22,838 nucleotides of DNA from positions 1-22,838 of the forward strand of contig JBAWVO010000079.1 in the NCBI GenBank assembly GCA_037147235.1, read 5' to 3'. This document shows positions 7,600-15,690 of the stretch, piece by piece. A program made the translations under genes and the position numbers. Under the pieces are notes generated by a model that was not told the DNA's origin, did no database searches, and worked only from the letters and a program-made list of their open reading frames with translations. The stretch's first letter is position 1; each line of letters starts with the position of its first letter. Source of the stretch: JANXQG01 sp037147235. GTDB lineage: Bacteria > Planctomycetota > Planctomycetia > Pirellulales > Thermoguttaceae.

Positions 7600-9555
7600 G
7601 TGAATCGTTCCAACGAAGTTTTGAAACCCAGAAATGGGCACACGCTGGTCGTGGGCATCGTCGCCCGCATCAGCGGTTGTCAAAACCAAAAAGAGTTGAG
7701 CCTGGGAGACCAGGAGGACCACGCCAAAGAAGTCGTGGCCGAGTTGTATCAGGGGCCAGTGGAATTCCGCGTCATTGCCACAAAAGGCAAGGGTGAGCGA
7801 CTCGACCGGCCTGAATTGGTTGATATCGAGGAGGCGTATCGCAGTCGCGAACTCGATCTGAATGTCATGGAAGACGTTGGCCGGATGGTCCGCGGGGCGG
7901 AAGCTGCGCGGCTTTGGGGCGCTGGAGTAGACAATGGAACCCGTTCCATTGCTCCTAACGATTGTTGCGATACCGCCGAAGACAATTGGGAAGAGGATTT
8001 GCTTGCAGCCTGCCGGGATCACGTCGGCCACCAAACACACACTTCCAAGCGGATCAAGCAGAAAAAGATGAATCGCTTCAAGAAGTTCGGCGGAGCAACT
8101 CCATGCGAAATCTATGGCTACATCAAGCCGCCGGAGACCAAGACGTTCGATGACTGGCAAAAGGATGATGCCGCGACACCCATCATCCAGGAAGGCGCCC
8201 GGCGACTAAAGAACACTCTGAACTGTTCGGGCGTGGCAGACTGGTTCAACCAGCAAGGCGTATCGGTCGGGAAGTACTGCCGCCGTAACAAGTGGTACGG
8301 TGCCATGGTGCGACGTTACTACAGCAACACGCTCCTCAAGGGAATGCCTTGCCGCGGTAAACGCCACACGATCAAGCACCACGAGAAGGGGCGGCGGGTT
8401 TCCGTGCCGAACCCCAAGGGCCCCGTCTTCCGAGAGTATCCGCATCTGGCTCATCTCGATCCGATCGATTTCGACGAACTCAATGTCCTCCTGAAGGCTA
8501 AAAACGATAAGTACCACCGCAAGCTCGTCAACGGTATTGATCCGCGTTGGCAAGTCTCGCGTAAGCGGACCCGTTTTCCTGGGCAACATGCCTGCTGCTG
8601 GTGCTGCGGTTGGCATTATGTGTGGGGTGGCAACGGCGTGACCGAGAACCTGATGTGCTCAGCCAGCCGTGAGTGGCATTGCTGGAACTCGATAGGCTTC
8701 AATGGCGAGTTGGCCGTCCAGCGGCTGGTCACGGCGATGACCAGCGCAATGTATCAACTCGACGGTTTCGACGATCAGTTCGGCGAGATCGTGGCGATTG
8801 CCCGCCAGAACTGCTCTGGCGGACAAGCTGAGCGTTGGGAGAAGCTCTTGCGCGGCGAGGAATCGCTGGCGCGCGAGAAGGTGAATTTCCAGAACGCAAT
8901 CAGTAAGTACGGTCCCGTGGATTTCCTTGATGAGAAGATCAAAAATCTGAAGGACTGTGAGCAGGAACTGGCCCGCGAGCGGTATAAGTTGGAGCAGCTC
9001 AAACACAAGGAGTTGTGTCTTCCGCCGTCCATTTTGCACTTACGTGGGATGCTGGAAGAAGAGTTCCAGCGGCTTGCTATCGATTCGCCGGAGTTCGGGA
9101 ACTTGATGCGGCAACTGGTTCCCGAGTTCCACGTCTACAACGTGCGACTTTTGGACGGCGGTCATCTGCTGCCGCGGGCCAGGGTCAAACTGGCTCTGGG
9201 CGGCAATGTCCCGGATATCGAACACGTGCCCGGCTTAAGCGATCTGTTGACCAAGGTGGTGACCCTGGATTTGTTCGAGCGGCCGCCGCAACGGGAGCGG
9301 ATACGCGAAAATGCGGTCCGTCTGGCATTGCAGGGCATGAAGCAACGCCAGATTGCTGCGCAACTGGAGGAACGGCCCAGGTTGCCAGCAGTTCAGCGGG
9401 CACTGGCCCTTGACCAGTTGATGCGAGACCGAGAACAGACCAGCCCCTACACATTGGTGACGGAGCCGCCTGACGATTACGCAAAACTTCGTCGCCACAA
9501 GAGTCCGAAGTACCAATTCCAGCCGCGCGAAGGTTACGAGCGCCCGGCGATCTGA
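7600..9555 (+). CDS. Large serine recombinase, complete
   Basis: The GTG at 7600 is used because GGAGG lies 7-10 nt before it; the protein is 651 aa. The resolvase domain begins at about residue 14, with catalytic Ser25 in VARISG. It continues through RLDRPEL (67-73), the EDVGRMVRG segment, which matches the usual dRlvR motif, and the APNDCCD strand. The recombinase domain follows (about 165-320, including GVADWFNQQG). A zinc ribbon is seen at 330-363 (CCWCCGWHYVWGG, MCSASREWHCWN). A coiled coil (about 385-470) and a basic C-terminal domain end the protein. Such enzymes integrate or excise elements between short att sites without host factors. Its gene diverges from the integrase operon across a palindrome-rich region. 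It is the only full-length serine recombinase in the island. Confidence 0.9.
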   Translation: MNRSNEVLKPRNGHTLVVGIVARISGCQNQKELSLGDQEDHAKEVVAELYQGPVEFRVIATKGKGERLDRPELVDIEEAYRSRELDLNVMEDVGRMVRGAEAARLWGAGVDNGTRSIAPNDCCDTAEDNWEEDLLAACRDHVGHQTHTSKRIKQKKMNRFKKFGGATPCEIYGYIKPPETKTFDDWQKDDAATPIIQEGARRLKNTLNCSGVADWFNQQGVSVGKYCRRNKWYGAMVRRYYSNTLLKGMPCRGKRHTIKHHEKGRRVSVPNPKGPVFREYPHLAHLDPIDFDELNVLLKAKNDKYHRKLVNGIDPRWQVSRKRTRFPGQHACCWCCGWHYVWGGNGVTENLMCSASREWHCWNSIGFNGELAVQRLVTAMTSAMYQLDGFDDQFGEIVAIARQNCSGGQAERWEKLLRGEESLAREKVNFQNAISKYGPVDFLDEKIKNLKDCEQELARERYKLEQLKHKELCLPPSILHLRGMLEEEFQRLAIDSPEFGNLMRQLVPEFHVYNVRLLDGGHLLPRARVKLALGGNVPDIEHVPGLSDLLTKVVTLDLFERPPQRERIRENAVRLALQGMKQRQIAAQLEERPRLPAVQRALALDQLMRDREQTSPYTLVTEPPDDYAKLRRHKSPKYQFQPREGYERPAI

Positions 9556-9646
9556 CGTCTTTATGTCAGCGATTAAACCGTTTTACCCTTTGGCCCTGGC
9601 AATGTGCTGGGGTCTCTTTTTGCGCGTATTGAAAGGAAATAGTTTT

Positions 9647-9814
9647 ATGCGACAAGACCCCAAAAGTCGAAAGCCGGCTGCAACGGCGATTCCCGGGCCA
9701 ATTAAGCCCGATTCTCCCCTCTACCGTGCATTGCAATTGATTGCGGGAGAAATTGCCAATCGTATTGAAACCACCCCGCCGCCCGTGACCAAGCGCCGAC
9801 GAAGACGCGAATGA
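9647..9814 (+). CDS. Small basic protein after the serine recombinase (55 aa)
   Basis: The ATG at 9647 is preceded by AAAGGAAA at a good distance. The 55-aa product has a basic start, a Pro-rich linker, one helix (LYRALQLIAGEIANRIE) and ends in a run of five arginines (KRRRRRE). It begins 92 bp after the recombinase stop on the same strand and could be cotranscribed. No family is recognised. The Arg tail suggests nucleic-acid contact, possibly a recombination accessory factor, but this is a guess from position and charge. Confidence 0.5.
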   Translation: MRQDPKSRKPAATAIPGPIKPDSPLYRALQLIAGEIANRIETTPPPVTKRRRRRE

Positions 9815-10132
9815 ATATATGTCGCAGGTCAATGGCACCATCCCGCCGCCCATCTAAATAATACCCTCCGGTGCGCCATAATATCAAGGATAGGGATAGG
9901 TTAGCTCTGAGTGTGGCTGTTTGTTGAGTCGATAGACAGGCATTTGTCCTTCTAAATAAAAGTGATCCTTGTGTCATAATACATGTAGTGTAGGCCATTT
10001 GTTACCTGCGGGAAAACCGTTCTCAACAGATTCTTAGAGTATATGGATGATCGTCTCGCCATCCGAAAGATCGGACAATCACGAGAGTAATTGTTCGAGC
10101 ACCTGAATAATCTGCATCGCGCCATCTCACCG

Positions 10133-10158
10133 GCCACGCCCGATTTATCGGGCGTGGC
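10133..10158. repeat. 12-bp-arm palindrome upstream of the cassette
   Basis: Arms of 12 bp (GCCACGCCCGAT and its complement) are separated by only two T. There is no T-run after it, so it is not a standard terminator for the upstream recombinase genes. It could be a regulator-binding site or a structured leader element. Confidence 0.6.
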
Positions 10159-10339
10159 GTGAGTTGCCCGCACATCACAATTAGCCGCCTTTCCTATCGG
10201 CCAGGTTACAGAGCATTTCCAAATCCTGTTCATCGCCTGATTGGCGGGAATCGGGGTTTTCGTTGCGCCTTTGCTTGTTGTGAAGGCGGTGTTTGTTGCG
10301 CTCCTGCGGTGGTCGCGGGGGCGGTGTGTTTCTCGCAAC

Positions 10340-10363
10340 ATGCCGTCCCTGCGGGGACGGCAT
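10340..10363 (+). promoter_or_regulatory. Leader hairpin before the sigma-like gene
   Basis: A 10-bp perfect stem closes a TGCG loop. It ends 24 nt before the ATG at 10388, just ahead of the AGAAGGA ribosome binding site (about 10371-10378). It could stabilise the transcript's 5' end or modulate translation. Confidence 0.45.
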
Positions 10364-10387
10364 AACTCAGTAGAAGGATTCACCTCC

Positions 10388-11008
10388 ATGGTCCGAATCG
10401 CATGTCCATCTTCCGATTGGCATCAGGATTTTCTCCGCATGCTGCCGATCATCGTGCGGCACGCAAAGTTCTCGTTCCGCCGTCTGCGACCCGAAGCCCG
10501 CAGCGAAGCTGTCCAAGAGGTCGTTGCCAACTGCTGCCGCGCCTACCTTCGCTTGGTGGAACTCGGCAAGACTTCCCTTGCCTATCCAAACGTGCTTGCC
10601 CGCTATGGCGTCAAGCAAGTGAGAGACCACCGCAAGGTCGGTGGCAAGCTCAATGTCCACGACGTTCTCGGCAAGTATTGTCAGTCCCGCAAGCATGTTG
10701 TTGTGGAGCGACTCGACCGTCGCGACAAAGAGGAGAACGGCTGGTATCAGATCCTCGTCGAGGACAAGAGTGCTGGCCCGGCTGATACCGCTTGCAGCCG
10801 CATCGACTTCGGTGATTGGTTGGGGCAACTCCCCCGCAGGAATCGCCGTATTGCCGAGTTTCTTAGTCTTGGCCATCGCACGGACGACACGGCACGCAAG
10901 TTCAAAGTCTCATCTGGCCGCATCAGCCAGCTTCGCAAGGAGTTGGCCGAAAGCTGGAAAAAGTTCGTCGGCGATGACGAGCCTGGCGCAGCCGCTTTGG
11001 CCGCGTAA
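10388..11008 (+). CDS. Sigma-70-family-like (ECF-type) regulator
   Basis: The ATG at 10388 has AGAAGGA 10-16 nt upstream, giving 206 aa; an in-frame GTG/ATG extension exists but is interrupted by the leader hairpins and unlikely. The N-terminal half (FLRMLPIIVRHAKFSFRRLRPEARSEAVQEVV) resembles sigma region 2, with a helical bundle and acidic residues. The C-terminal part has a region-4-like helix-turn-helix: RRIAEFLSLGHRTDDTARKF, then VSSGRISQLRKELAESW. Sequence similarity to standard ECF factors is weak, so it could instead be a diverged DNA-binding protein of this fold. As the first gene of the long plus-strand cassette it is the natural candidate to switch on the downstream genes. Confidence 0.6.
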   Translation: MVRIACPSSDWHQDFLRMLPIIVRHAKFSFRRLRPEARSEAVQEVVANCCRAYLRLVELGKTSLAYPNVLARYGVKQVRDHRKVGGKLNVHDVLGKYCQSRKHVVVERLDRRDKEENGWYQILVEDKSAGPADTACSRIDFGDWLGQLPRRNRRIAEFLSLGHRTDDTARKFKVSSGRISQLRKELAESWKKFVGDDEPGAAALAA

Positions 11009-11416
11009 CAGCGACAACCAGACTCGGTGGCGAGTCTTACCGGCCATGCGTGACCTAACAACCGGGTATTAAGCCGCGGCTGCTACGCCGGACATCATGA
11101 CCGAACTTCGGCATCGAGTTGCTGATGCAACCAAAACGCGTGGCATGGCTTTCTTTCTGGAATTGAGGTCATCCTTGACTCGACTGCCGGTGTTCGCTGG
11201 CGGTTGTATCTTGTCACCTTCCCTTGATCATTGGCATGAAGCAGCTTCAATCGAGTTGCTTGGCCACCGTCCCTCCTAAAGCCCCCAGTAGTCCCGTGGT
11301 GCCACTTGCCGGGCAAGCCTAACCAACAGGCTGCCTTTGTTGCAAGGGCTCCAGCGGGTCTGCTGGGGGCTCTCTTGACCATTCCCCGTTTCATTCCCCC
11401 AACCGGAGACACATTC
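11009..11416. other. Non-coding or weakly coding gap
   Basis: No convincing gene is seen. A 60-codon ATG frame (11097-11279) has no ribosome binding site and no recognisable features. Complementary segments AGCCCCCAG (11280-11288) and CTGGGGGCT (11363-11371) could close a 74-nt domain containing smaller stems, so a structured leader RNA before the small ORF at 11417 is possible but unproven. Confidence 0.3.
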
Positions 11417-11581
11417 ATGCTCACCACATCTACCATCGCGTTCATCGCCATGGCAATAACTGGCCTCGCATTGATCCACGAAACCCGTCTGCGTCGGGCA
11501 GCACACAGCGTGTTCTGCCACTTGATCGGGTACCTTCGCCACGAAAGCAAGGTAAATGATCGCGCACGGGACGGCAAGTAA
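11417..11581 (+). CDS. Small single-helix membrane protein (54 aa)
   Basis: The ATG at 11417 follows CGGAGAC at good spacing. The 54-aa product has a hydrophobic helix at about residues 5-20 (STIAFIAMAITGLALI). A basic region with RLRRAAH and a hydrophilic tail follow, so a single-pass membrane protein with a cytoplasmic C-terminus is likely. It lies between the sigma-like gene and a second tiny membrane ORF. I do not recognise a family. Confidence 0.45.
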   Translation: MLTTSTIAFIAMAITGLALIHETRLRRAAHSVFCHLIGYLRHESKVNDRARDGK

Positions 11582-11648
11582 CCGTGGCCAGTAGGCATGC
11601 CAGGCGACTCATTCATCCGAAGCTGTCGTCAAACTAGAAAGAATCTGC

Positions 11649-11810
11649 ATGCCTAGTTCCAGTTCAGATACCGGAGTCGCAGGTATCATCGGTGGGTTGC
11701 TCGCCGTGAGTACGCTCGTCAGTGTATTCACCGGAGATTGCACGATTTGGGTTCCAGTGTTGTTGGCCATCGCCGTCAGCCTGAAAACCGTGCGAAATAT
11801 CCGCCGTTGA
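11649..11810 (+). CDS. Small two-helix membrane protein (53 aa)
   Basis: The ATG at 11649 has a modest site, AGAAAGAA, 7-14 nt upstream. The 53-aa product has two hydrophobic segments, about residues 9-27 (GVAGIIGGLLAVSTLVSVF) and 32-45 (TIWVPVLLAIAVSL), and a basic end (KTVRNIRR). Its layout, including GVAG followed by hydrophobic residues and Gly, recalls the two-helix peptide at 19873-20040 at the far end of the cassette. No known family is recognised. It lies 31 bp before the DUF1257 gene and could be cotranscribed with it. Confidence 0.5.
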   Translation: MPSSSSDTGVAGIIGGLLAVSTLVSVFTGDCTIWVPVLLAIAVSLKTVRNIRR

Positions 11811-11841
11811 CTTCAACAACACAAAGCAAAGGAGAACCATC

Positions 11842-12210
11842 TTGTCCCATCTTGTTCAAATACAGTCCCAAATCAAGGATGTCGCTGCTGTCCATGCTGC
11901 CTGCCAGCGGCTGAGCTTGCCTGCGCCCGTTCAAGGCAAAACCAAGCTCTATGGCGGCGAAGTCGAAGGTTTGGCAGTTAAACTGCCCGACTGGACTTAC
12001 CCCGTCGTCTGCGATCTGGCCAGTGGCCAAGTCAAGTACGACAACTTTGGCGGCCGCTGGGGTGACCAGAAGCAACTAGCTAAATTCCTGCAAGCATACG
12101 CGGCAGAGAAAGTGAAGATCGAAAGTCGGCGGAAGGGGCATACCGTAACGGAAAGCCAACTCGCCGACGGTTCGATCAAACTCACCATTCAGGTCGGAGG
12201 TGCCGCATGA
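11842..12210 (+). CDS. DUF1257 (Ycf35-like) protein
   Basis: The 122-aa protein starts at TTG 11842 with AAAGGAGAA just upstream. The opening MSHLVQIQSQIKD, the block KTKLYGGEVEGLAVKLPDW, and YPVVCDLASGQVKYDNFGG match the DUF1257/Ycf35 family as I know it; this was not searched. Family members are small alpha/beta proteins of unknown biochemical function, found in cyanobacteria, plastids and planctomycetes. The stop overlaps the next start (ATGA), so it is translationally coupled to the DUF2997 gene. The AAA ATPase of the Ycf46 type follows, which is a recurring trio. Confidence 0.78.
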   Translation: MSHLVQIQSQIKDVAAVHAACQRLSLPAPVQGKTKLYGGEVEGLAVKLPDWTYPVVCDLASGQVKYDNFGGRWGDQKQLAKFLQAYAAEKVKIESRRKGHTVTESQLADGSIKLTIQVGGAA

Positions 12211-12401
12211 ATAAGATTATCGAGGTCACAGTCTCACCGACCGGGCAAACCACCATTGCCACCAAAGGTTTCACCGGCTCGTCGTGCCGCGACGCCAGCA
12301 AGTTCATCGAGCAGGCATTAGGCCAGCAGACGTCCGAAACGCTCACGGCCGAGTTCCACCAGGCACAGGCCGTCGATCTGCAAGAGCAGCAGCGATCGTA
12401 G
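12207..12401 (+). CDS. DUF2997 small protein
   Basis: This 64-aa product reads MNKIIEVTVSPTGQTTIATK followed by GFTGSSCRDASKFIEQALG, the standard DUF2997 pattern: a two-strand hairpin then a Cys-containing helix. The start overlaps the DUF1257 stop by 4 nt. DUF2997 proteins usually accompany DUF1257, and the pairing here is direct. No enzymatic motif is present, so a binding or adaptor role with the following AAA ATPase is the simplest inference. Confidence 0.78.
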   Translation: MNKIIEVTVSPTGQTTIATKGFTGSSCRDASKFIEQALGQQTSETLTAEFHQAQAVDLQEQQRS

Positions 12402-12469
12402 GCCGCTCAGTCTTGACCACATCGTATCGCCCGACACTTCAACCCCCAGCCGTAATCGAAAGAACCCCA

Positions 12470-13969
12470 ATGTCACTTACTCAGCGTTTGACCGAGTATA
12501 TCTCGGCCTGTTTCACCGGCCTTTGGATCGAATCCCACGAGCACGAAGATGCCCTCCGCGAAATCGCCCAACTCTGCCGCGAGCAGAACTGGCGGCTGGC
12601 GACATGGGACATCGAACAGGGCTTGCAGATCCCCGGCCAGAACAAAGCCACCGATGCCGGTGGTAGCGACCCGCTGGCCGCCATCCGTTCGATCAATGCG
12701 TTGGCCAGTGCCGACAGCTCGGCAATTCTGGTTCTCGCGAACTTTCATCGCTTCCTGTCCAGCCCCGAGATTGTGCAGGCTCTGGCTCGTCAGATTGCCC
12801 TCGGAAAGCAGAATCGCACCTTCGTGGTGATCTTATCCCCCGTGGTGGCGATTCCAGTGGAATTAGAGAAGCTATTCGCCATCGTCGAGCATGAGCTTCC
12901 GCACCGGCAGCAAATCGAGGAGATCGCTCGTGGCGTGGCCACGGAGGAAGGTGAGTTGCCGGACGGCACAGAACTCGATCGGGTGTTGGATGCCGCTGCC
13001 GGTTTGACCAGGTACGAGGCTGAAAACGCTTTCAGCCTGTCGCTTATTCGGCACCAGCGGATCGAGCCGCAGTCGATCTGGGAGCTGAAGAGCCAGATGC
13101 TAAAGAAAAGCGGCCTGCTTCAGCTTCATCGGGGCGGCGAACGGTTCGCTAACCTGGGTGGATTGGAATCCATGAAAAGCTTCTGCCTGCGTGCATTGAG
13201 GCACCAGCGCCAAGATCCACTTCGTCGTGCCCGTGGATTGCTCCTTTTGGGCGTTCCAGGCACGGGAAAATCAGCTTTTGCCAAGGCGTTGGGCAATGAA
13301 ACTGGCCGTCCCACGCTCACGCTCGACATCGGTGCGCTGATGGGTTCGCTCGTCGGCCAAACCGAGCAGAATGTCCGGCAGGCGTTGAAGATTGCCGACG
13401 CGATGATGCCCGCGATCCTATTCTGCGACGAACTCGAAAAAGGGCTGAGTGGAGCGGCTTCCAGCGGTTCTTCGGACTCCGGCGTTTCGGCCCGCCTCTT
13501 CGGTTCGCTGTTGACGTGGCTCAACGACCACGAAAGCGATGTGTTCTTCATCGGGACCTGTAACGACGTGAGCAAACTGCCGCCCGAATTCTCGCGGGCC
13601 GAGCGGTTCGATGCGATCTACTTCCTTGATCTGCCTTCGGTTCAACAGAAACAGGCGATCTGGAAACTGTATCTCGATCTGTTCGGCCTGGATCATCAGC
13701 AGCCCAAACCGATCGATGCCCAATGGACTGGGGCCGAGATACGAGCTTGTTGTCGACTGGCAGCCTTGCTCGAAGTGCCGCTCGTCGAAGCGGCGCAGAA
13801 TGTAGTGCCGGTGGCCACGACGGCGGCCGAATCGGTTTCGCGGTTGCGGGCATGGGCCAGTGGTCGCTGCCTCAATGCCGACGCGCCGGGCATCTATACT
13901 GCCAACCCTGACAGCGGTATCACGGTGAAGCCAGGCCGCAAGCTCCGCCGCGAGCCGTCGAATAACTGA
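12470..13969 (+). CDS. Ycf46-like AAA+ ATPase
   Basis: The ATG at 12470 (GAAAGA upstream) gives 499 aa. Residues 1-215 form the Ycf46-type N-terminal region, with an ISACFTGLWIESHEHEDAL start and the pseudo-nucleotide strand ILVLANFHRFL. The AAA core follows: Walker A GVPGTGKS (261-268), Walker B ILFCDE (316-321), sensor-1 IGTCND (361-366, Asn365) and a likely arginine finger in SRAERFD (375-381). Sensor-2-type sequence GAEIRACCRLA comes later. All ATPase residues look intact, so it should hydrolyse ATP as a ring and remodel a protein or complex. With DUF1257 and DUF2997 upstream and Ub-like genes downstream, a role in unfolding or recycling conjugates is attractive but inferred. Confidence 0.88.
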   Translation: MSLTQRLTEYISACFTGLWIESHEHEDALREIAQLCREQNWRLATWDIEQGLQIPGQNKATDAGGSDPLAAIRSINALASADSSAILVLANFHRFLSSPEIVQALARQIALGKQNRTFVVILSPVVAIPVELEKLFAIVEHELPHRQQIEEIARGVATEEGELPDGTELDRVLDAAAGLTRYEAENAFSLSLIRHQRIEPQSIWELKSQMLKKSGLLQLHRGGERFANLGGLESMKSFCLRALRHQRQDPLRRARGLLLLGVPGTGKSAFAKALGNETGRPTLTLDIGALMGSLVGQTEQNVRQALKIADAMMPAILFCDELEKGLSGAASSGSSDSGVSARLFGSLLTWLNDHESDVFFIGTCNDVSKLPPEFSRAERFDAIYFLDLPSVQQKQAIWKLYLDLFGLDHQQPKPIDAQWTGAEIRACCRLAALLEVPLVEAAQNVVPVATTAAESVSRLRAWASGRCLNADAPGIYTANPDSGITVKPGRKLRREPSNN

Positions 13970-13993
13970 CGTAGCTTGGTTCTTTGTTTCGCT

Positions 13994-14020
13994 GTGCCGG
14001 ATTCTCCCGGCACGGCTTTT
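13994..14020 (+). terminator. Stem-loop after the AAA ATPase gene
   Basis: GTGCCGG (13994-14000) pairs with CCGGCAC (14007-14013) around a 6-nt loop, followed by GGCTTTT. It is short and sits 25 nt after the stop. It could be a weak terminator or attenuator separating the ATPase from the next genes. Confidence 0.45.
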
Positions 14021-14047
14021 CCCCATGTTCTTTAGGAGTATTCACGT

Positions 14048-14206
14048 ATGACCATCAAGATGTTTCGCCGTTTGATCCGCAAGGTGATTGTCCAAACCTA
14101 CGCAGCCTACTGCCAGGGCCAACCGCTCAAGGGTTGGTGGGCGGCACGGAAGCGGCTTGACCGCTTGTGCCAAGATCAGGAGTTGACGCATGGACGGAAC
14201 CCGTAA
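14048..14206 (+). CDS. Small basic protein (52 aa)
   Basis: The ATG at 14048 follows TTTAGGAGTATTC, the same 13-nt leader used by the ubiquitin-like gene at 16550. The product is 52 aa with a basic amphipathic helix (IKMFRRLIRKVIVQTYAAYC) and a second helix (WWAARKRLDRLCQDQEL). No family is recognised. Its last codons overlap the next tiny ORF in another frame (14190-14206), implying translational coupling. Confidence 0.5.
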   Translation: MTIKMFRRLIRKVIVQTYAAYCQGQPLKGWWAARKRLDRLCQDQELTHGRNP

Positions 14207-14309
14207 ACGTCGATTTTCAAGCAATCTCGCCCGCCGTCGCTGGTATGCGAAGCACCGTGCATTGCGTTTCTTTCGCCGTTACGGGCTGACGAGTGCGGTG
14301 GCGGCGTGA
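14190..14309 (+). CDS. Tiny arginine-rich protein (39 aa)
   Basis: The ATG at 14190 lies inside the end of the preceding ORF, with AGGAG at 14179-14183. The 39-aa product is very basic (TRKRRFSSNLARRRWYAKH, then RFFRRYG) and ends TSAVAA. It could bind RNA or DNA, or act at a membrane. It was too short to judge by homology; the good ribosome binding site and coupled overlap are the support. Confidence 0.4.
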   Translation: MDGTRKRRFSSNLARRRWYAKHRALRFFRRYGLTSAVAA

Positions 14310-14455
14310 GACTGCCGCAGTGCGTTTCTTAGGCAACAGGGGGCGGGATAATCTCTCGCCCTCCTGGTTGCATTCCTGACGCCACGCCGACAATGCCGCG
14401 ACAATTTGATTTTCTTTTCTACTCCTATCCCCCTCTTCTACGGAGACAATAATAT

Positions 14456-15385
14456 ATGAGTACTGTTCTTGATCGGCCTGCATCACCCGCAGACCAACTG
14501 CGAACCACCATGGCCGCCGTGCGAGTTTCCATGTCCTGGTTCGGAACCAGGAAAACCCTCACCGCCGAACAGCGCGCTGAGGCGGCCGAGCCGTTCGGGA
14601 CCGACGCCCGTTTCCTCAGTGCGGGCAAGCGCCTGCTCGACATCGCGCACCCGGCCTACAAGGCGGTCAACTCCATCAAGAGCAAGGTGGTCGCCTTCAC
14701 CCGGTCGATGTCGCTGCCGTACCCCGAACCTGGCATCCGGCTCATCCGGCAAGACCGCATCGACCAGTTCACCGCCAAGATGGTGGAATTCCAGGAGGAA
14801 TTGGTCGAGGCTGTGGAAAACCTCGACCGCCACTACAGTGACTTGAAAGTGACGGCACGGCAGCGGCTGGGCAGTCTCTACAACAATGGCGATTACCCGG
14901 GAACCCTGATCGGAGCGTTTTCCATCGACGCAGATTTTCCGAGCGTAGAACCGCCAGACTATCTCCAACAACTGAACCCACGGCTTTACGAAGAAGAGTG
15001 CCAGCGGGTGCAGTCCCGTTTTGACGAGGCAGTACGGCTCGCGGAAGGAGCCTTTACTGAGGAACTGGCCAAGTTGGTCAGCCATTTGACCGAGCGGTTG
15101 TCGGGCCGGGAAGATGGCAAGTTGAAGACGTTCAAGGCCAGCACGGTCGAGAACCTCACCAAGTTCTTTGCCCGCTTCCGGCAGTTGAACGTCCGTAGCA
15201 ACGCGCAGCTCGACCAGCTCGTGGCCGATGCCCAACGTGTTGTCCGTGGCGTGGATGCCAGGGACTTGCGCGACAACGCCGGCCTGCGGCAGCACGTCGC
15301 CACGGAGATGTCGCGGGTGACGAGTGTGCTTGATGGGATGCTCGTTGACAGACCTCGACGAAACATCCTGCGACGGGCCAAATAG
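14456..15385 (+). CDS. DUF3150-like protein, function unknown
   Basis: The ATG at 14456 has CGGAGAC upstream, and the protein is 309 aa. It is mostly helical. It carries MSWFGTRKTLTAEQRAEA, a segment AYKAVNSIKSKVVAFTRSM, PYPEPGIRLI and NNGDYPGTLIGAFSIDADFPSVEPP. That order resembles DUF3150 proteins from phages and conjugative plasmids: helices, a YPG-type motif, then long helices. I could not confirm this by search. There is no catalytic motif, signal peptide or membrane helix. Its position just before two small unknown genes and the Ub-like genes suggests it belongs to the same cassette, perhaps as a scaffold or a substrate. Confidence 0.5.
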   Translation: MSTVLDRPASPADQLRTTMAAVRVSMSWFGTRKTLTAEQRAEAAEPFGTDARFLSAGKRLLDIAHPAYKAVNSIKSKVVAFTRSMSLPYPEPGIRLIRQDRIDQFTAKMVEFQEELVEAVENLDRHYSDLKVTARQRLGSLYNNGDYPGTLIGAFSIDADFPSVEPPDYLQQLNPRLYEEECQRVQSRFDEAVRLAEGAFTEELAKLVSHLTERLSGREDGKLKTFKASTVENLTKFFARFRQLNVRSNAQLDQLVADAQRVVRGVDARDLRDNAGLRQHVATEMSRVTSVLDGMLVDRPRRNILRRAK

Positions 15386-15393
15386 AGGGTTCC

Positions 15394-15645
15394 ATGCAGA
15401 TCATCATCACGCCTGTTGGCACCGCTCGTTGCATCTACACGGAGGATATTGACCTGTCAGTGATCAGCAGCCCTGTTATCTCTAGGGCATCTCATGTCGA
15501 GCCAGACCAGCAAGGACGCTGGCTGGCCGATATGTCGCCGTTATCTGGCCCAACCCTTGGGCCATTTCTGAACCGTAGCGAGGCCCTGGTGGCCGAGCAC
15601 GATTGGCTGGAGACCAATTGGCTTGGCCGCATGGGCGGCCAATAG
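15394..15645 (+). CDS. Small conserved-looking hypothetical protein (83 aa)
   Basis: The ATG at 15394 comes 8 bp after the previous stop and has AGAGGG upstream. The 83-aa product carries SRASHVEPDQQGRWLADMSP followed by GPTLGPFLNRSEALVAEHDWLE. That is a strand-rich half with a Trp/Gly turn, then one helix, the kind of small domain often seen accompanying mobile-element operons. Its family is not recognised. The tight spacing argues for an operon with the DUF3150-like gene. Confidence 0.6.
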   Translation: MQIIITPVGTARCIYTEDIDLSVISSPVISRASHVEPDQQGRWLADMSPLSGPTLGPFLNRSEALVAEHDWLETNWLGRMGGQ

Positions 15646-15690
15646 CCGGTCTCCGTTTCTGTCCCTCCCCCTTTTCTGGAGACCCTTCTG

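Larger units (their letters stand above)
9815..10387. other. Intergenic region upstream of the cassette, with hairpins
   Basis: No credible gene is seen. A near-perfect palindrome lies at 10133-10158: GCCACGCCCGAT, two T, ATCGGGCGTGGC. A second hairpin, ATGCCGTCCC/GGGACGGCAT with a TGCG loop, lies at 10340-10363, 24 nt before the sigma-like gene. A sequence CATAAT at 9975-9980 could be a -10, but no good -35 is at the right spacing. The region is the likely promoter and leader of the plus-strand cassette. Confidence 0.4.

Noticed and set aside
9952..10389. 145-codon minus-strand frame
   Set aside because: It runs across the leader hairpins, lacks a ribosome binding site and family features, and reads as low-complexity basic sequence typical of a chance frame.
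11097..11279. 60-codon frame in the 11.0-11.4 kb gap
   Set aside because: No ribosome binding site, recognised motif or convincing codon pattern; listed only as part of the gap.
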